Assembly (NCBI GenBank): GCA_022844485.1
Contig: JALHLQ010000026.1
Coordinates: 1-54,651, forward strand
Source of the DNA: Xanthobacteraceae bacterium
GTDB taxonomy: Bacteria > Pseudomonadota > Alphaproteobacteria > Rhizobiales > Xanthobacteraceae
DNA: 54,651 bases
Reading direction: 5' to 3'
Part shown: piece after piece, positions 46,613 through 54,536 of the stretch
How the letters are laid out: each line of letters begins with the position of its first letter
How positions within the stretch are numbered: the first letter of the stretch is position 1
Position numbers and translations under genes: made by a program
The notes under the pieces: generated by a model
What the model was told of the DNA's origin: nothing
Databases searched by the model: none
The model's input: the letters and a program-made list of their open reading frames with translations, nothing else

Positions 46613-47632
46613 CTATTCGGGAAAGTGTTCCTCAAGTTTCAGCACGGCGGCTTTCGCGCGTGTCGCCTGATCGGCCTCGCGCACATACCGCTCCGCTTCC
46701 TTCAGGCTCTTGTGGCCGGTGATCGACATGATCTCCATTGCCGAGCAGCCGACCTCAGCCAAACGCCGCGCTGCGGCCTTCCTGATTCCGTGCGTGACGC
46801 AGCGGTCGGGAAGCTTGGCCTCTCCGATAATATCCGCCATCCATCCGCCAAATCCGTTGACCGTGAAGCCCTTCCCGTAGGCCGTGGGCAGGATCATCAC
46901 CTGTGACCGCGTATGAGCCTCCAGCGCGGCCCGCAGGCGGCCGTGGACGGGGATGGAGAGCTTGGTGCCGGTCTTTGTCTGCGCGACCCTGATCGTGCCA
47001 GCCTTGGCGTCGTAATCGCGCCATGTCATGCCGCAGACATCACCCATCCTCTGCCCGGTGTAGAGGTGCAGCGCGAACGCGGTTCTCTCCCGCGTCCCGA
47101 CAGGCCAGCGCTCCTCGAATTGCGCGATCTCTTCCTCGGTCCATGTGTGATAGGTGCCTTCCTTGTAGCGCCTGATCCCGAGCGTCGGATCGCGTTCCAG
47201 TTCGCCATCTGAGATCGCCGCGCGGATCACCATGCGGAGCAACTTCAGGGTCTGGTTTGCTTGCGAGGGCGTATCGGCCATCCCGCCGAAGATCGATTTG
47301 AGCTTGGCCGGTGTCGCCTGCTTAACGATCCTGTGGCCGTGTTTCTCGCAGAACTGGTCGAGAACCGAGCGCCGCTGTTTTTGCGTTGACGGCTTGCAGC
47401 GTTTGAAATCCGAGCTGCGATAGTAGGCCGCGATCATCCGGTCGAAGGTGCCGGCTCCGCCTCTGGCCTTGGGCGCTTTCTGTCCCGCACTCGCGGCGGT
47501 GTAGGCTTCTAGAAAGCCGGGGTCGTCTGCTGGCGGCAATGGCGTGCGCGGGCCACCCTGGCGCCGGTAATAGAGCCGCTCCTTGCCGTGCCGGTCCCTG
47601 AACCGATCTATGTGCGGTAGATCCTTGCTCAT
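46613..47632 (-). CDS. int: tyrosine recombinase / integrase B
   Basis: 339 residues; start at 47632 (MSKDLPHIDRF) makes an ATGA overlap with the upstream HTH gene. Catalytic Arg in LHLYTGQRMGDV, Lys in AQTKTGTK, HGIRKAAARRLAEVG as box II (H-x-x-R) and Tyr in HKSLKEAERYVREA. N-terminal SAM-like core-binding domain residues 60-160. It differs in sequence and length from integrase A and should use a different att core. Confidence 0.95.
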   Translation of the reverse strand: MSKDLPHIDRFRDRHGKERLYYRRQGGPRTPLPPADDPGFLEAYTAASAGQKAPKARGGAGTFDRMIAAYYRSSDFKRCKPSTQKQRRSVLDQFCEKHGHRIVKQATPAKLKSIFGGMADTPSQANQTLKLLRMVIRAAISDGELERDPTLGIRRYKEGTYHTWTEEEIAQFEERWPVGTRERTAFALHLYTGQRMGDVCGMTWRDYDAKAGTIRVAQTKTGTKLSIPVHGRLRAALEAHTRSQVMILPTAYGKGFTVNGFGGWMADIIGEAKLPDRCVTHGIRKAAARRLAEVGCSAMEIMSITGHKSLKEAERYVREADQATRAKAAVLKLEEHFPE

Positions 47633-47874
47633 CCCACGTCTGCCCATGTGTCCGGCTCCTCCGCCTCCCCATCGTGGGGCAGAGACTTGAACGCGGCGCG
47701 CAGTTCGTCAACGTCCCACACCTTCCGCCCATCGATGCGGCGGGGCCGGGGCATGCGCCTTGCCTGAACCATCTCGCGGAACTTGGTCGCGCCAATCCCC
47801 ACGCATGCCGCCGCTTCCTCTTCGGAAAGCCCGAAAACGATCGGCAGACGTTCAAGGCACGCACCCCGTGTCAT
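47629..47874 (-). CDS. AlpA/MerR-type HTH excisionase-like protein
   Basis: 81 residues starting MTRGACL (linker 3). GLSEEEAAACVGIGATKFRE, RRMPRPRRIDGRKVWDVDEL is the standard small winged-helix of AlpA/phage excisionases encoded before an integrase. Probable directionality factor for integrase B. Confidence 0.8.
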   Translation of the reverse strand: MTRGACLERLPIVFGLSEEEAAACVGIGATKFREMVQARRMPRPRRIDGRKVWDVDELRAAFKSLPHDGEAEEPDTWADVG

Positions 47875-47875
47875 T

Positions 47876-48262
47876 CTAGGCCCCGGTTGGAGTGGCGCTG
47901 ACCTGAAGGCGATGCGCTCTCGCGGCCCTCAGAATGCGCAGGCGCCTGATGGCCTCCTCCGAAGAGATTTGGCTGGATACGAGATAATCGTAGGACTCAA
48001 GAAGCGAGGCGACGGAGTAGCGGATGGATTCAACGTCTCCGTACCGGCAAACCCATTCCGCCCCGCCGTCTTCAAAAGAGGTCGGATTGATAATGGTGTG
48101 AATCGCACCCCCGCCGACCGAGACGTGCATCGTCATGCCATCGGCGGGGTGGCCGTTCGGCATTGATATGTTGCCAGCGCGATAGCTGCCTGCCGAGGCG
48201 TACTTGCGACCGGACCCGTCTTCGAACAGAGATTCTACGTGAGCAACCTCGATCTTGCTCAT
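47876..48262 (-). CDS. hypothetical protein (128 aa)
   Basis: MSKIEVAHVESLFEDGSGRK; beta-rich first half (GNISMPNGHPADGMTMHVSV) and helical second half (SSEEAIRRLRILRAARAHRL). Ends inside linker 3. It has no counterpart as an intact gene in the other segment, where only its last bases survive. Function unknown. Confidence 0.7.
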   Translation of the reverse strand: MSKIEVAHVESLFEDGSGRKYASAGSYRAGNISMPNGHPADGMTMHVSVGGGAIHTIINPTSFEDGGAEWVCRYGDVESIRYSVASLLESYDYLVSSQISSEEAIRRLRILRAARAHRLQVSATPTGA

Positions 48263-48263
48263 C

Positions 48264-48473
48264 TCACTCTCCCGTTAATTGAGAAAGGGCTGTAAGGGCG
48301 GCGTCTATTTTCGCGATCTCGGAAGAGTAGTGCGTGGCCTCGCGCGAATGCCGCGCCCACGCGTCCGAAGGCTCTGGTCGGCTTCTCGGCGCATCCTTGG
48401 CCCTCGCCAAGGCATCATCGCGGTAGCGCACATACCGTTCCCTCAACTCTACCAGGTCAGATGGATGGGTCAT
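48264..48473 (-). CDS. hypothetical protein with conserved ends (69 aa)
   Basis: MTHPSDLVELRERYVRYRDD ... AALTALSQLTGE; first 13 and last 12 residues are identical to those of the 144-residue protein at 3127-3561, the middle being a short Arg/Glu helix (AWARHSREATHYSSEIAKID). The short form may be ancestral and the long form carry an insert. Confidence 0.75.
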   Translation of the reverse strand: MTHPSDLVELRERYVRYRDDALARAKDAPRSRPEPSDAWARHSREATHYSSEIAKIDAALTALSQLTGE

Positions 48474-49141
48474 GCTGCAGCCTTTCTCTGAAGCTTCTGG
48501 GCAACGACGTACGCGCCCCATTGATCGGCCAGCGCGGCTGCATGGCCGGGCGTAAACTTCGACCGTTCCATCCGACGCTCTTCAGGGTCCGCAGTCGGCG
48601 CCATCAGGAACACCTCTTCACGGGCCGTGGAGCCGTCCAGAAGCCCCGTCTTGCGCAGCTTCGGCAGATCGCCCTTCGTCCACCAGCACGTCGCCTTTTT
48701 CACGTTGTCGGGGCCGGCAGGATCAACACCAAACCACCACGGCTGAACCGTCTGGACAGGCTTCCCCACCATGATCTGTGCATACCCGAGCATCACCGGG
48801 TTTTCCCACGCCGCGAATTCGACAGGGCACGTCTGGGTGTGATGCCAGAACGCCCAGGCGTGCCGGCCCATCTCAAGCCAGCGGTCCTCGTTCAGCCCGC
48901 CGTTCTTGCTCATGTTCCGATAGAGGTGCTTGGCGCCGGAATTAGCCATGAAGGTGCAGGTGCGATGGAAGATCGCCAGATCCCATCCATCGCCCTCGAT
49001 GTCCGACCAGTCACCCTGGTAATGCGGGCCGGGGACAAGGGTCGGCTTGAAGTCGCACGACATCGCATCATGGCCACGGGCTATGAAGGCATCGCGGATC
49101 GTGCCGGTGAATTCCCCGCCGATGAGGACTCGCAGCTTCAC
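48470..49141 (-). CDS. diverged DNA cytosine methylase-like protein
   Basis: 223 residues, GTG start. VLIGGEFTGTIRDAFIARGH replaces motif I, HRTCTFMAN stands where PC is expected (Cys62 kept, the preceding Pro-Pro lost) and WENPVMLGY (112-120) retains the ENP motif VI. A C5-methylase-like fold is therefore likely, with altered chemistry possible. It occupies the slot of the regular C5 methylase at 3558-4193 and shares its last residues (QRKAAA). Confidence 0.7.
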   Translation of the reverse strand: MKLRVLIGGEFTGTIRDAFIARGHDAMSCDFKPTLVPGPHYQGDWSDIEGDGWDLAIFHRTCTFMANSGAKHLYRNMSKNGGLNEDRWLEMGRHAWAFWHHTQTCPVEFAAWENPVMLGYAQIMVGKPVQTVQPWWFGVDPAGPDNVKKATCWWTKGDLPKLRKTGLLDGSTAREEVFLMAPTADPEERRMERSKFTPGHAAALADQWGAYVVAQKLQRKAAA

Positions 49142-49620
49142 CGCTCACTCTCCTTCCCGGTGGCGCGGATGGCGGAGGCGATGGGGCGGACGATTATGCC
49201 GTGAAGCGCGTCGTGGCCTTCCGTCAGATTTTGGATGACGGCAGAGCGAGAGCAGCCAGCGGCTATATGGGCGAAGCCGAATGCATGGGCGTAGGACCGC
49301 CAGACGGAGCCGTTCGCATCCTCGAAAATCTGTCCATACTCGCGGTCGGACCAGAAAGCATCGCGCGCGTCGTCATCCAGATCGACGCCTACGGAAGCGA
49401 ACAACTGGGTGGCAAGGCGGTCTTCGTCGCGCCGGTTCCACTTTCGCAGCCATGAAACGCCGGGGCGTGTCGGGCGGGGCCAAGAGATTACCGGCCCCCA
49501 TTTCGCCCACAGATCCTCGCAAACCCTGTCGGACGCCCGCAAGCCGTCGAGGCTTTGTTCCCGCGCCTTCTCCCTGCTCTTCTCTGAAGGCATCTCCCGC
49601 GCTTTCTCTATGTCTGTCAT
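49138..49620 (-). CDS. hypothetical protein (160 aa), duplicate of 4190-4672
   Basis: Identical product. Start at 49620 by ATGA overlap. Coupled by GTGA to the methylase-like gene downstream. Confidence 0.8.
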   Translation of the reverse strand: MTDIEKAREMPSEKSREKAREQSLDGLRASDRVCEDLWAKWGPVISWPRPTRPGVSWLRKWNRRDEDRLATQLFASVGVDLDDDARDAFWSDREYGQIFEDANGSVWRSYAHAFGFAHIAAGCSRSAVIQNLTEGHDALHGIIVRPIASAIRATGKESER

Positions 49621-49817
49621 GGGCGAACCTCGTTCTTGACGCCGCCGCCGATCATCCGGATACGCCAGCCGCTCAAGTCCCATTCGGACCATGCGGTGGA
49701 GCATTCAACTCGACAGCCGGCGCGAGATAGGCACACGATGCGGGCCTCTCCGGGCGAAGAAAACTTGCGCTTGTGGCCGGCAACCGCCCGCGCCTCTTTG
49801 TCGGTATGCGCGCTCAT
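49617..49817 (-). CDS. hypothetical protein (66 aa), duplicate of 4669-4869
   Basis: Identical product, with the same ATGA overlaps on both sides. Function unknown. Confidence 0.75.
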   Translation of the reverse strand: MSAHTDKEARAVAGHKRKFSSPGEARIVCLSRAGCRVECSTAWSEWDLSGWRIRMIGGGVKNEVRP

Positions 49818-50290
49818 TCCCCGCCTCCTGATGTGGCGAGGGCTGCCAGGTATTCGTCCCGGCGCGAGTAGCAGCGGTTCTGCTTGATTTGATGCGCGTC
49901 GATGTGCCCCTGCGAATAGCCAGCCTCAAAAGCGCCAGCCATTGCGGTCCTCAGCGCCCCTACGTCTGCTGGCTGGGGGGATGCGTAGAGGTCGCGATAG
50001 AGATACCGATCTGGCTGTGTCTTTGCTTTCTTCTGGTAATGCTCTCTCGTGAATTCAGGGCCAGGCCTATGCCAGCCAACCCATCCTTCACCGAAGGTTC
50101 GAAAGTTGACTTCATACCCAACCGGCCCCTGCTTCCCCCTATGCTGTTCGTAGGCGAGGATGGCGGCGCGGGCAGCTTCCCGGAGACGCAGGTTGTCGAG
50201 ATCACAGCCCTCTTGCGCAAAATCTCGAATTGGCAGCTTCTTCAAAGCCGCTGTTACCGCTTCGAGTCTGCGTTCGTCTATCTCGCTCAT
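49814..50290 (-). CDS. hypothetical mosaic protein (158 aa)
   Basis: Counterpart of 4866-5291: shared MSEIDER start, AILAYEQHRGKQ and YASPQPADV segments and ALATSGG end, with different sequence between, including a Trp/Glu-rich stretch (FGEGWVGWHRPGPEFTREHY). Function unknown. Confidence 0.75.
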   Translation of the reverse strand: MSEIDERRLEAVTAALKKLPIRDFAQEGCDLDNLRLREAARAAILAYEQHRGKQGPVGYEVNFRTFGEGWVGWHRPGPEFTREHYQKKAKTQPDRYLYRDLYASPQPADVGALRTAMAGAFEAGYSQGHIDAHQIKQNRCYSRRDEYLAALATSGGGE

Positions 50291-50547
50291 TTGCTGTTTC
50301 CTTCAGAGAGGGCTTGGCGGCCGAGATCGGTGATGTGCTCAGCGAAGAACCGCGACTCCGGGTCGAGGCTTTCGATCAGCCTGTTGTCGCGCAGGACGGC
50401 CAAGTCCTTCCAGTTAAGGTCAGACCACCGCGATCTATTGTTGGCTCCATTGAGCCACGCCATCTCACCATCCTGCGCGTGGCAGATGTACCGACCGCTC
50501 GCGAGCTTTTTCAGAAGTGCGGCCTGCGCTTCACTCAGCTTCGCCAT
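50287..50547 (-). CDS. hypothetical protein (86 aa), possible winged helix
   Basis: MAKLSEAQAALLKKLASGRY, LAVLRDNRLIESLD, HITDLGRQALSEGNSK: helix-helix-strand plan of a small winged helix. Shares only its first four and last seven residues with 5288-5476. Confidence 0.7.
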   Translation of the reverse strand: MAKLSEAQAALLKKLASGRYICHAQDGEMAWLNGANNRSRWSDLNWKDLAVLRDNRLIESLDPESRFFAEHITDLGRQALSEGNSK

Positions 50548-50550
50548 GCT

Positions 50551-51738
50551 TTAGCCCTCCCTGCGCGGCGTGGAGGGCGGGTAGCGGTCTTCGAGATGTT
50601 CGCGTGTAAGTGAGACTGGGCCGAGTGTTACGCGGCCATCATCCTTGCCCTGAGCGGAGAGGGCGGACTTAACCTCTTCGAGGATGACCTCCATGCTCAT
50701 CGGCTTTCCTGCGCCGACCAAGCGTTCCCATTCCTCTCGGGTAGTTTTCAAATTCACAGCGTCGATAATTGCCAGCGCCTTCACCAATCCTTGTGAGGGA
50801 TGTGCTGATACGCGCTGCGCCGGGAAATCCTCCGGGTTGAATTTCACGACGTCCGGCTCTGTGCCGGTGCCGTTCAGAAGCCAATCATAAAGCGCGACGT
50901 GATAAGCCGCCTTGTACTCCTCGCGGAAGACGTGCGGCGTGACTTCACGGTCCCCGACCTTGATGGATACGAAATAATCGGTCCGGTCGCCGGAAAGCTC
51001 CATGCGCTGAACTGAAACGACCGGGCGCTGTGCGGGATGTGCTGACGAGGGGGAGAGGGTAGATGCTGGTTCAGCAAACAGTACGGTCCCGACGCAAAGT
51101 GTCGGCGGTTCGCACAGAATCTCGACTATTGCAGTCCGACCCGCCTGATTGTCGTTGATGATCTTCGCGACAGGCTTGGCGGCCTTGTGCTGCTCCCAAG
51201 CCCAATCGATTTTCGCCAAATCTTGGTCCGAAAAAGGTTCATCTGTTTCGGACGGAACAGCGGAGCGGAGGTAGGTCGCGATCCGCGCAAACCACGGCTT
51301 GCAATCGGTCAGCGGACTGTGGTCACGCATCATCTCAGCCCAGTTGATAATAGCGGCGCGTTCTGTGTCTTCCTCCCTCCCCGGCGCTGTGGGCGCTGAT
51401 GAGAATGCTTTGATCGCCTTCGTAAGGCCCCTGTGCTCACCGAGCTTGGTGTATGCCTCACCAAACGCTTGCAGGCTTTCCCACTGAAACTCACCGTTTG
51501 CCATCTTGTATTCAGCGCCAAGGCAAAGCGGGGTTTGCAGTTGTGTGATGTATGCGCAGCGATGCCATTCGCGCACAGGCAGCACAGTGACGTAGCCGCC
51601 GCAGTTGATGCCGAGAGCGCCGTCTTTTGTGATGAACAGATTGTCCGCGTAGAAGTCGCCGTTGCCTTCATCCGGCCCGCGCCAGATTTCGACATCGGTG
51701 TTCACCGCCGGCCCATTCCCTGCATTCTGTTCAGACAT
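50551..51738 (-). CDS. hypothetical segmented mosaic protein (395 aa)
   Basis: Same first 60 residues as 5480-6430, then different modules joined by the same short patches (SAPTAPGRE, TLSPSSAHPAQ, SAHPSQGLVKAL, ALSAQGKDDG). It has one more module than the other copy. No catalytic motif recognised. Confidence 0.75.
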   Translation of the reverse strand: MSEQNAGNGPAVNTDVEIWRGPDEGNGDFYADNLFITKDGALGINCGGYVTVLPVREWHRCAYITQLQTPLCLGAEYKMANGEFQWESLQAFGEAYTKLGEHRGLTKAIKAFSSAPTAPGREEDTERAAIINWAEMMRDHSPLTDCKPWFARIATYLRSAVPSETDEPFSDQDLAKIDWAWEQHKAAKPVAKIINDNQAGRTAIVEILCEPPTLCVGTVLFAEPASTLSPSSAHPAQRPVVSVQRMELSGDRTDYFVSIKVGDREVTPHVFREEYKAAYHVALYDWLLNGTGTEPDVVKFNPEDFPAQRVSAHPSQGLVKALAIIDAVNLKTTREEWERLVGAGKPMSMEVILEEVKSALSAQGKDDGRVTLGPVSLTREHLEDRYPPSTPRREG

Positions 51739-52012
51739 TTGAGCGGCCCTCCGCTTTGGCGAGGGCGGCGCGGATTGATGACTGCATTGATGGCAGGTCG
51801 CCGATCGCTTCCAGTGCTTCCAAGGCACGCCACAATTCCGCGAGCAGATCAGGGGCGGCGGCGATCAGGCGGGCGTTGGCTTCAGAGTCGGGTCCGTCAC
51901 AGTCGCAGATGACCCACCCGTCATTCGGATAGCCATCCGCTAGGCTGGTGACGCGGTTAATTCCGTCGTCGCCCCAAGGCCCCGGCGTATGTGCTGTCTT
52001 CTGTTCAGACAT
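51731..52012 (-). CDS. small phage protein of the HTPGPW type (93 aa)
   Basis: MSEQKTAHTPGPWGDDGINR and SEANARLIAAAPDLLAELWR: the HTPGPW ... ANARLIAAAPDLL signature is widespread in phage early regions. Function of these proteins is unknown. Confidence 0.8.
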   Translation of the reverse strand: MSEQKTAHTPGPWGDDGINRVTSLADGYPNDGWVICDCDGPDSEANARLIAAAPDLLAELWRALEALEAIGDLPSMQSSIRAALAKAEGRSNV

Positions 52013-52052
52013 TATCCGTATCCTTGGATTGGAGGGCGTCAGACATGGAGCG

Positions 52053-52424
52053 TTACCTTTCCCTCGGAGCGTTTACGGGAGTGCCGTCAAACTTGCGCCA
52101 CTGGCGAAGCGTGCGGGGCTTCTTGATGCCGGCCGCGCGCTTGCGAATGCGGGCGCTCTTGGCCTTCTGCCTTACGTCTTCGGCTGTCTTGACGCGGTGC
52201 GCGGTGCGCAGCGCGGGCCTCAAGTTCGCTTCACGATGCTCCCCGCCATTGATGAGGGCCAGAACGTGATCGCAGTCCCATGCCTCTCCAGGCCGTATCT
52301 TGCGGCCCGTCAGGTGGCATATGCCGCCATGACGCTCGAAGATGCGCAGCCGCACGCGGTCCGGTATCTTCGCGTCAGGTGACGAGCCGATCCATTCAGG
52401 GGGTTCGCGACCGATCAAGCTCAT
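52053..52424 (-). CDS. HNH endonuclease (123 aa)
   Basis: RIFERHGGICHLTGRKIRPG, WDCDHVLALINGGEHREANL, RTAHRVKTAEDVRQKAK: HNH core with catalytic His in DHV and Asn in ANL. Follows NinB, as in many temperate phages, and overlaps it as ATGA. Confidence 0.88.
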   Translation of the reverse strand: MSLIGREPPEWIGSSPDAKIPDRVRLRIFERHGGICHLTGRKIRPGEAWDCDHVLALINGGEHREANLRPALRTAHRVKTAEDVRQKAKSARIRKRAAGIKKPRTLRQWRKFDGTPVNAPRER

Positions 52425-52819
52425 GCCGCTTCCTCCGCATCGTCTTGGAACTTCACGCCATGCTGGGCGCCGAAGGCGAAGATGAGTTCGATGAACTCCG
52501 ACATCTCAGCCTTCGACAAATCCGATGACGACTGGCTGAGATTGACAAAGCCGTTGCCGTCGATGTTCGGCACAATCCGCAGCTCGCGCTTCAGTCCGGC
52601 GAGAAGAACCAGCTTCCAGTCGTCGGCGCGGAGCTTCTGTCCATGCCATGCAAGCTGCTGGCTGATGTCTGTAAGCATGGCCCACATACGGTCATTTTGC
52701 GGGACCGATCGCTTGGCCGCCCTGAACTCAATGCGCGTGCCAACAGGAGCCTTGCCGATCCAATCGACGGCTTTGGCCCTGTCGGCAGACGAGCGGAGGG
52801 TAAGGACGGCGCGCGACAT
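52421..52819 (-). CDS. ninB: NinB / Orf-family recombination protein
   Basis: 132 residues. RAAKRSVPQNDRMWAMLTDI, KLRADDWKLVLLAGL, SSSDLSKAEMSEFIELIFAF are diagnostic of NinB (lambda Orf), a mediator that helps load annealing proteins on SSB-coated ssDNA. Neighbouring SSB and annealing protein complete a recombination module. Confidence 0.92.
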   Translation of the reverse strand: MSRAVLTLRSSADRAKAVDWIGKAPVGTRIEFRAAKRSVPQNDRMWAMLTDISQQLAWHGQKLRADDWKLVLLAGLKRELRIVPNIDGNGFVNLSQSSSDLSKAEMSEFIELIFAFGAQHGVKFQDDAEEAA

Positions 52820-52821
52820 GG

Positions 52822-53205
52822 TCAGCGCATCTCCGGCGCAAAAGGCACGTCATCGTCGATTAGTGAGGCCATGGGCGCTGCTGCGGACTTTGCCGGCGCG
52901 CTTCCCTGTTCCTGCTTTTGTCCCTGAAGTGTGACCTCGCTCACGCGAACCGTGAGATAGGTCTTCCCTTCATGCTCGCGGGTGGACAGATCGCCAGAGA
53001 CGGCAACCGCCGTGCCTTTCTTCAGAAAGGTTTCCAGCGCTTCCCCGCGCTTGCCCCAGAGGGAGCAATCGAACCAGAGAGTGCGCTTATTCTGTCCGTA
53101 TCCGTCATCGACGGCGACAGAGAAGGCGAGGATCGGATCTCCGCCATTCGTGCGGCGGATCACAGAATCCTTGCCGAGCCTTCCGGCGACAGTGATGTTC
53201 TTCAC
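52822..53205 (-). CDS. ssb: single-stranded DNA-binding protein
   Basis: 127 residues. OB fold (KNITVAGRLGKDSVIRRTNG, LWFDCSLWGKRGEALETFLK, TYLTVRVSEVTLQG), flexible linker and an acidic tip LIDDDVPFAP that resembles the DDDIPF protein-interaction tail, though four residues follow it. Binds replication/recombination intermediates. Confidence 0.93.
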   Translation of the reverse strand: MKNITVAGRLGKDSVIRRTNGGDPILAFSVAVDDGYGQNKRTLWFDCSLWGKRGEALETFLKKGTAVAVSGDLSTREHEGKTYLTVRVSEVTLQGQKQEQGSAPAKSAAAPMASLIDDDVPFAPEMR

Positions 53206-53915
53206 GCGGGTACTCCTTCCTTGAGTTTTTTCAGGCGGTCGCAGTAAGTCGTGCGGAATGACACAAGGAGGTCATCCGGCAGGCTTTCGATCTGCGGAGC
53301 GATATCGGGAGCCATCGCCCAGTCCTTGAGTTCTTCGGGCGTCTTGGCGGCGTCCATTGCCTTGACGAGCATCTCAGCCAGCTTGACCGCCTGCTTCGTA
53401 TTGGCGTCAGGCTCTATCGTGGAGGGCAGGGCGGGCTTGGCGGTCGCCTTGGGCGCGGCTTCGTCACGAAGCTCCTGCACGTACTTGCTGTCGTCGTAGC
53501 GCCCCATGAAAATGTCGCCGGCAAAGCCGATCAGAGAGAGCGCCTTTACAAGCGCGTCGGTAACGGACTTCTTGGGCGCGTCTTCATCGGTGAAGGGCTT
53601 GCCGCTGGCGCGCTTTCCAGAGAACTGCGTGCCGCCGACGTGCTCGACCTCGCCGCGTTCACAGTTCCATTTGTACCAAACCCGGACACGGGCAACGCTC
53701 ATGCGCTCGCCATCGGCTCCATCTTCGATGCGCTCATCAAGGATGGTGAAGCCCCAGCCGATACCGCACGGGCCGAACGTCTCGGTTGCTTTGTGAACCA
53801 GGTAATGCGGCTTCGGAGAATTGCCCTGATAGGACTTTCCCGTGATGGCCTTGACGTGCTTCGGGTCTGTCTTCTCGACAGCCGTCCAGAGTGCAAGATT
53901 GTTCGGCGCTGTCAT
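53202..53915 (-). CDS. Rad52/ERF-like single-strand annealing protein
   Basis: 237 residues. HYLVHKATETFGPCGIGWGF, VRVWYKWNCERGEVEHVGGT and DEDAPKKSVTDALVKALSLI ... GFAGDIFMGRYDDSKYV correspond to the core of phage annealing recombinases related to Rad52/ERF; the last 80 residues are a helical tail. Its association with SSB and NinB supports the role. Confidence 0.75.
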   Translation of the reverse strand: MTAPNNLALWTAVEKTDPKHVKAITGKSYQGNSPKPHYLVHKATETFGPCGIGWGFTILDERIEDGADGERMSVARVRVWYKWNCERGEVEHVGGTQFSGKRASGKPFTDEDAPKKSVTDALVKALSLIGFAGDIFMGRYDDSKYVQELRDEAAPKATAKPALPSTIEPDANTKQAVKLAEMLVKAMDAAKTPEELKDWAMAPDIAPQIESLPDDLLVSFRTTYCDRLKKLKEGVPA

Positions 53916-54085
53916 GGGAGCCTCGGGGCTTCGTAGGAGGATAGGAGGTTGATGTAGATACGGGCGTCGGAGAGCCGCTGCGCGCGGCGTTTGGCCGTGT
54001 CAGCATGAAGCGCATCGCGAATAGCCTTGGAGGCGTACTCCATCAGCTCGGCCCAGAAACCCGGCTTGGCGGCTGTCTGGTTCAC
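53912..54085 (-). CDS. hypothetical protein (57 aa)
   Basis: GTG start (GTGA overlap) and ATGA overlap with the annealing protein gene. MNQTAAKPGFWAELMEYASK, then helical RRAQRLSDARIYINLLSSYE. No family recognised. Confidence 0.65.
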   Translation of the reverse strand: MNQTAAKPGFWAELMEYASKAIRDALHADTAKRRAQRLSDARIYINLLSSYEAPRLP

Positions 54086-54309
54086 GCCGCCCTCCGTTCG
54101 CCCGTCTGCTCATAAGCCGACAGAAGAAGTTCAAGCTCGGCCCGCAGCTCATAAAGCTGGCTGATGGAGGCTTCCGCGAAGCGGTCGGCTTTTCCATCAC
54201 TCTCGCTGGCATAGTAGGAAACAGCCGCGTCCAGCTTGGCTTGTTCCACCTTGTCGAAGCCATGCATGATGCGGAGCATGACGGACTTGCGGTCGATAAG
54301 TATGGTCAT
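54082..54309 (-). CDS. hypothetical helical protein (75 aa)
   Basis: MTILIDRKSVMLRIMHGFDK, YYASESDGKADRFAEASISQ, LYELRAELELLLSAYEQTGE; coiled-coil-like. Coupled by overlaps on both sides. Confidence 0.7.
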   Translation of the reverse strand: MTILIDRKSVMLRIMHGFDKVEQAKLDAAVSYYASESDGKADRFAEASISQLYELRAELELLLSAYEQTGERRAA

Positions 54310-54536
54310 CTGAATTCTCCATTCGGATCGTCATGCAGGTGTGCGAAGTCCTCGCGTTCTTCGGAGGCGCGGCGCTGATAGTGACGGCGCATCGCCCATG
54401 CCTCGAAGGTCTTGGGCGGGGCCTGCTTTGGCATTGACGCGGAGATGCGCTTGGCTGCTATCGCGACCTGTACGCGCACCAGCGACCAGTCGATGGTCTT
54501 CTGCCAGCCGGGCGGGAGATGCTTGAAGGCGTCCAT
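54306..54536 (-). CDS. hypothetical basic protein (76 aa)
   Basis: MDAFKHLPPGWQKTIDWSLV, AIAAKRISASMPKQAPPKTF, AWAMRRHYQRRASEEREDF. TGATG start after the upstream stop. Function unknown. Confidence 0.7.
   Translation of the reverse strand: MDAFKHLPPGWQKTIDWSLVRVQVAIAAKRISASMPKQAPPKTFEAWAMRRHYQRRASEEREDFAHLHDDPNGEFR

Larger units (their letters stand above)
49131..49843. repeat. 713-bp near-identical direct repeat, copy 2
   Basis: Matches 4183-4895 with one substitution noted. Flanks diverge on both sides. See copy 1 for its significance. Confidence 0.95.
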
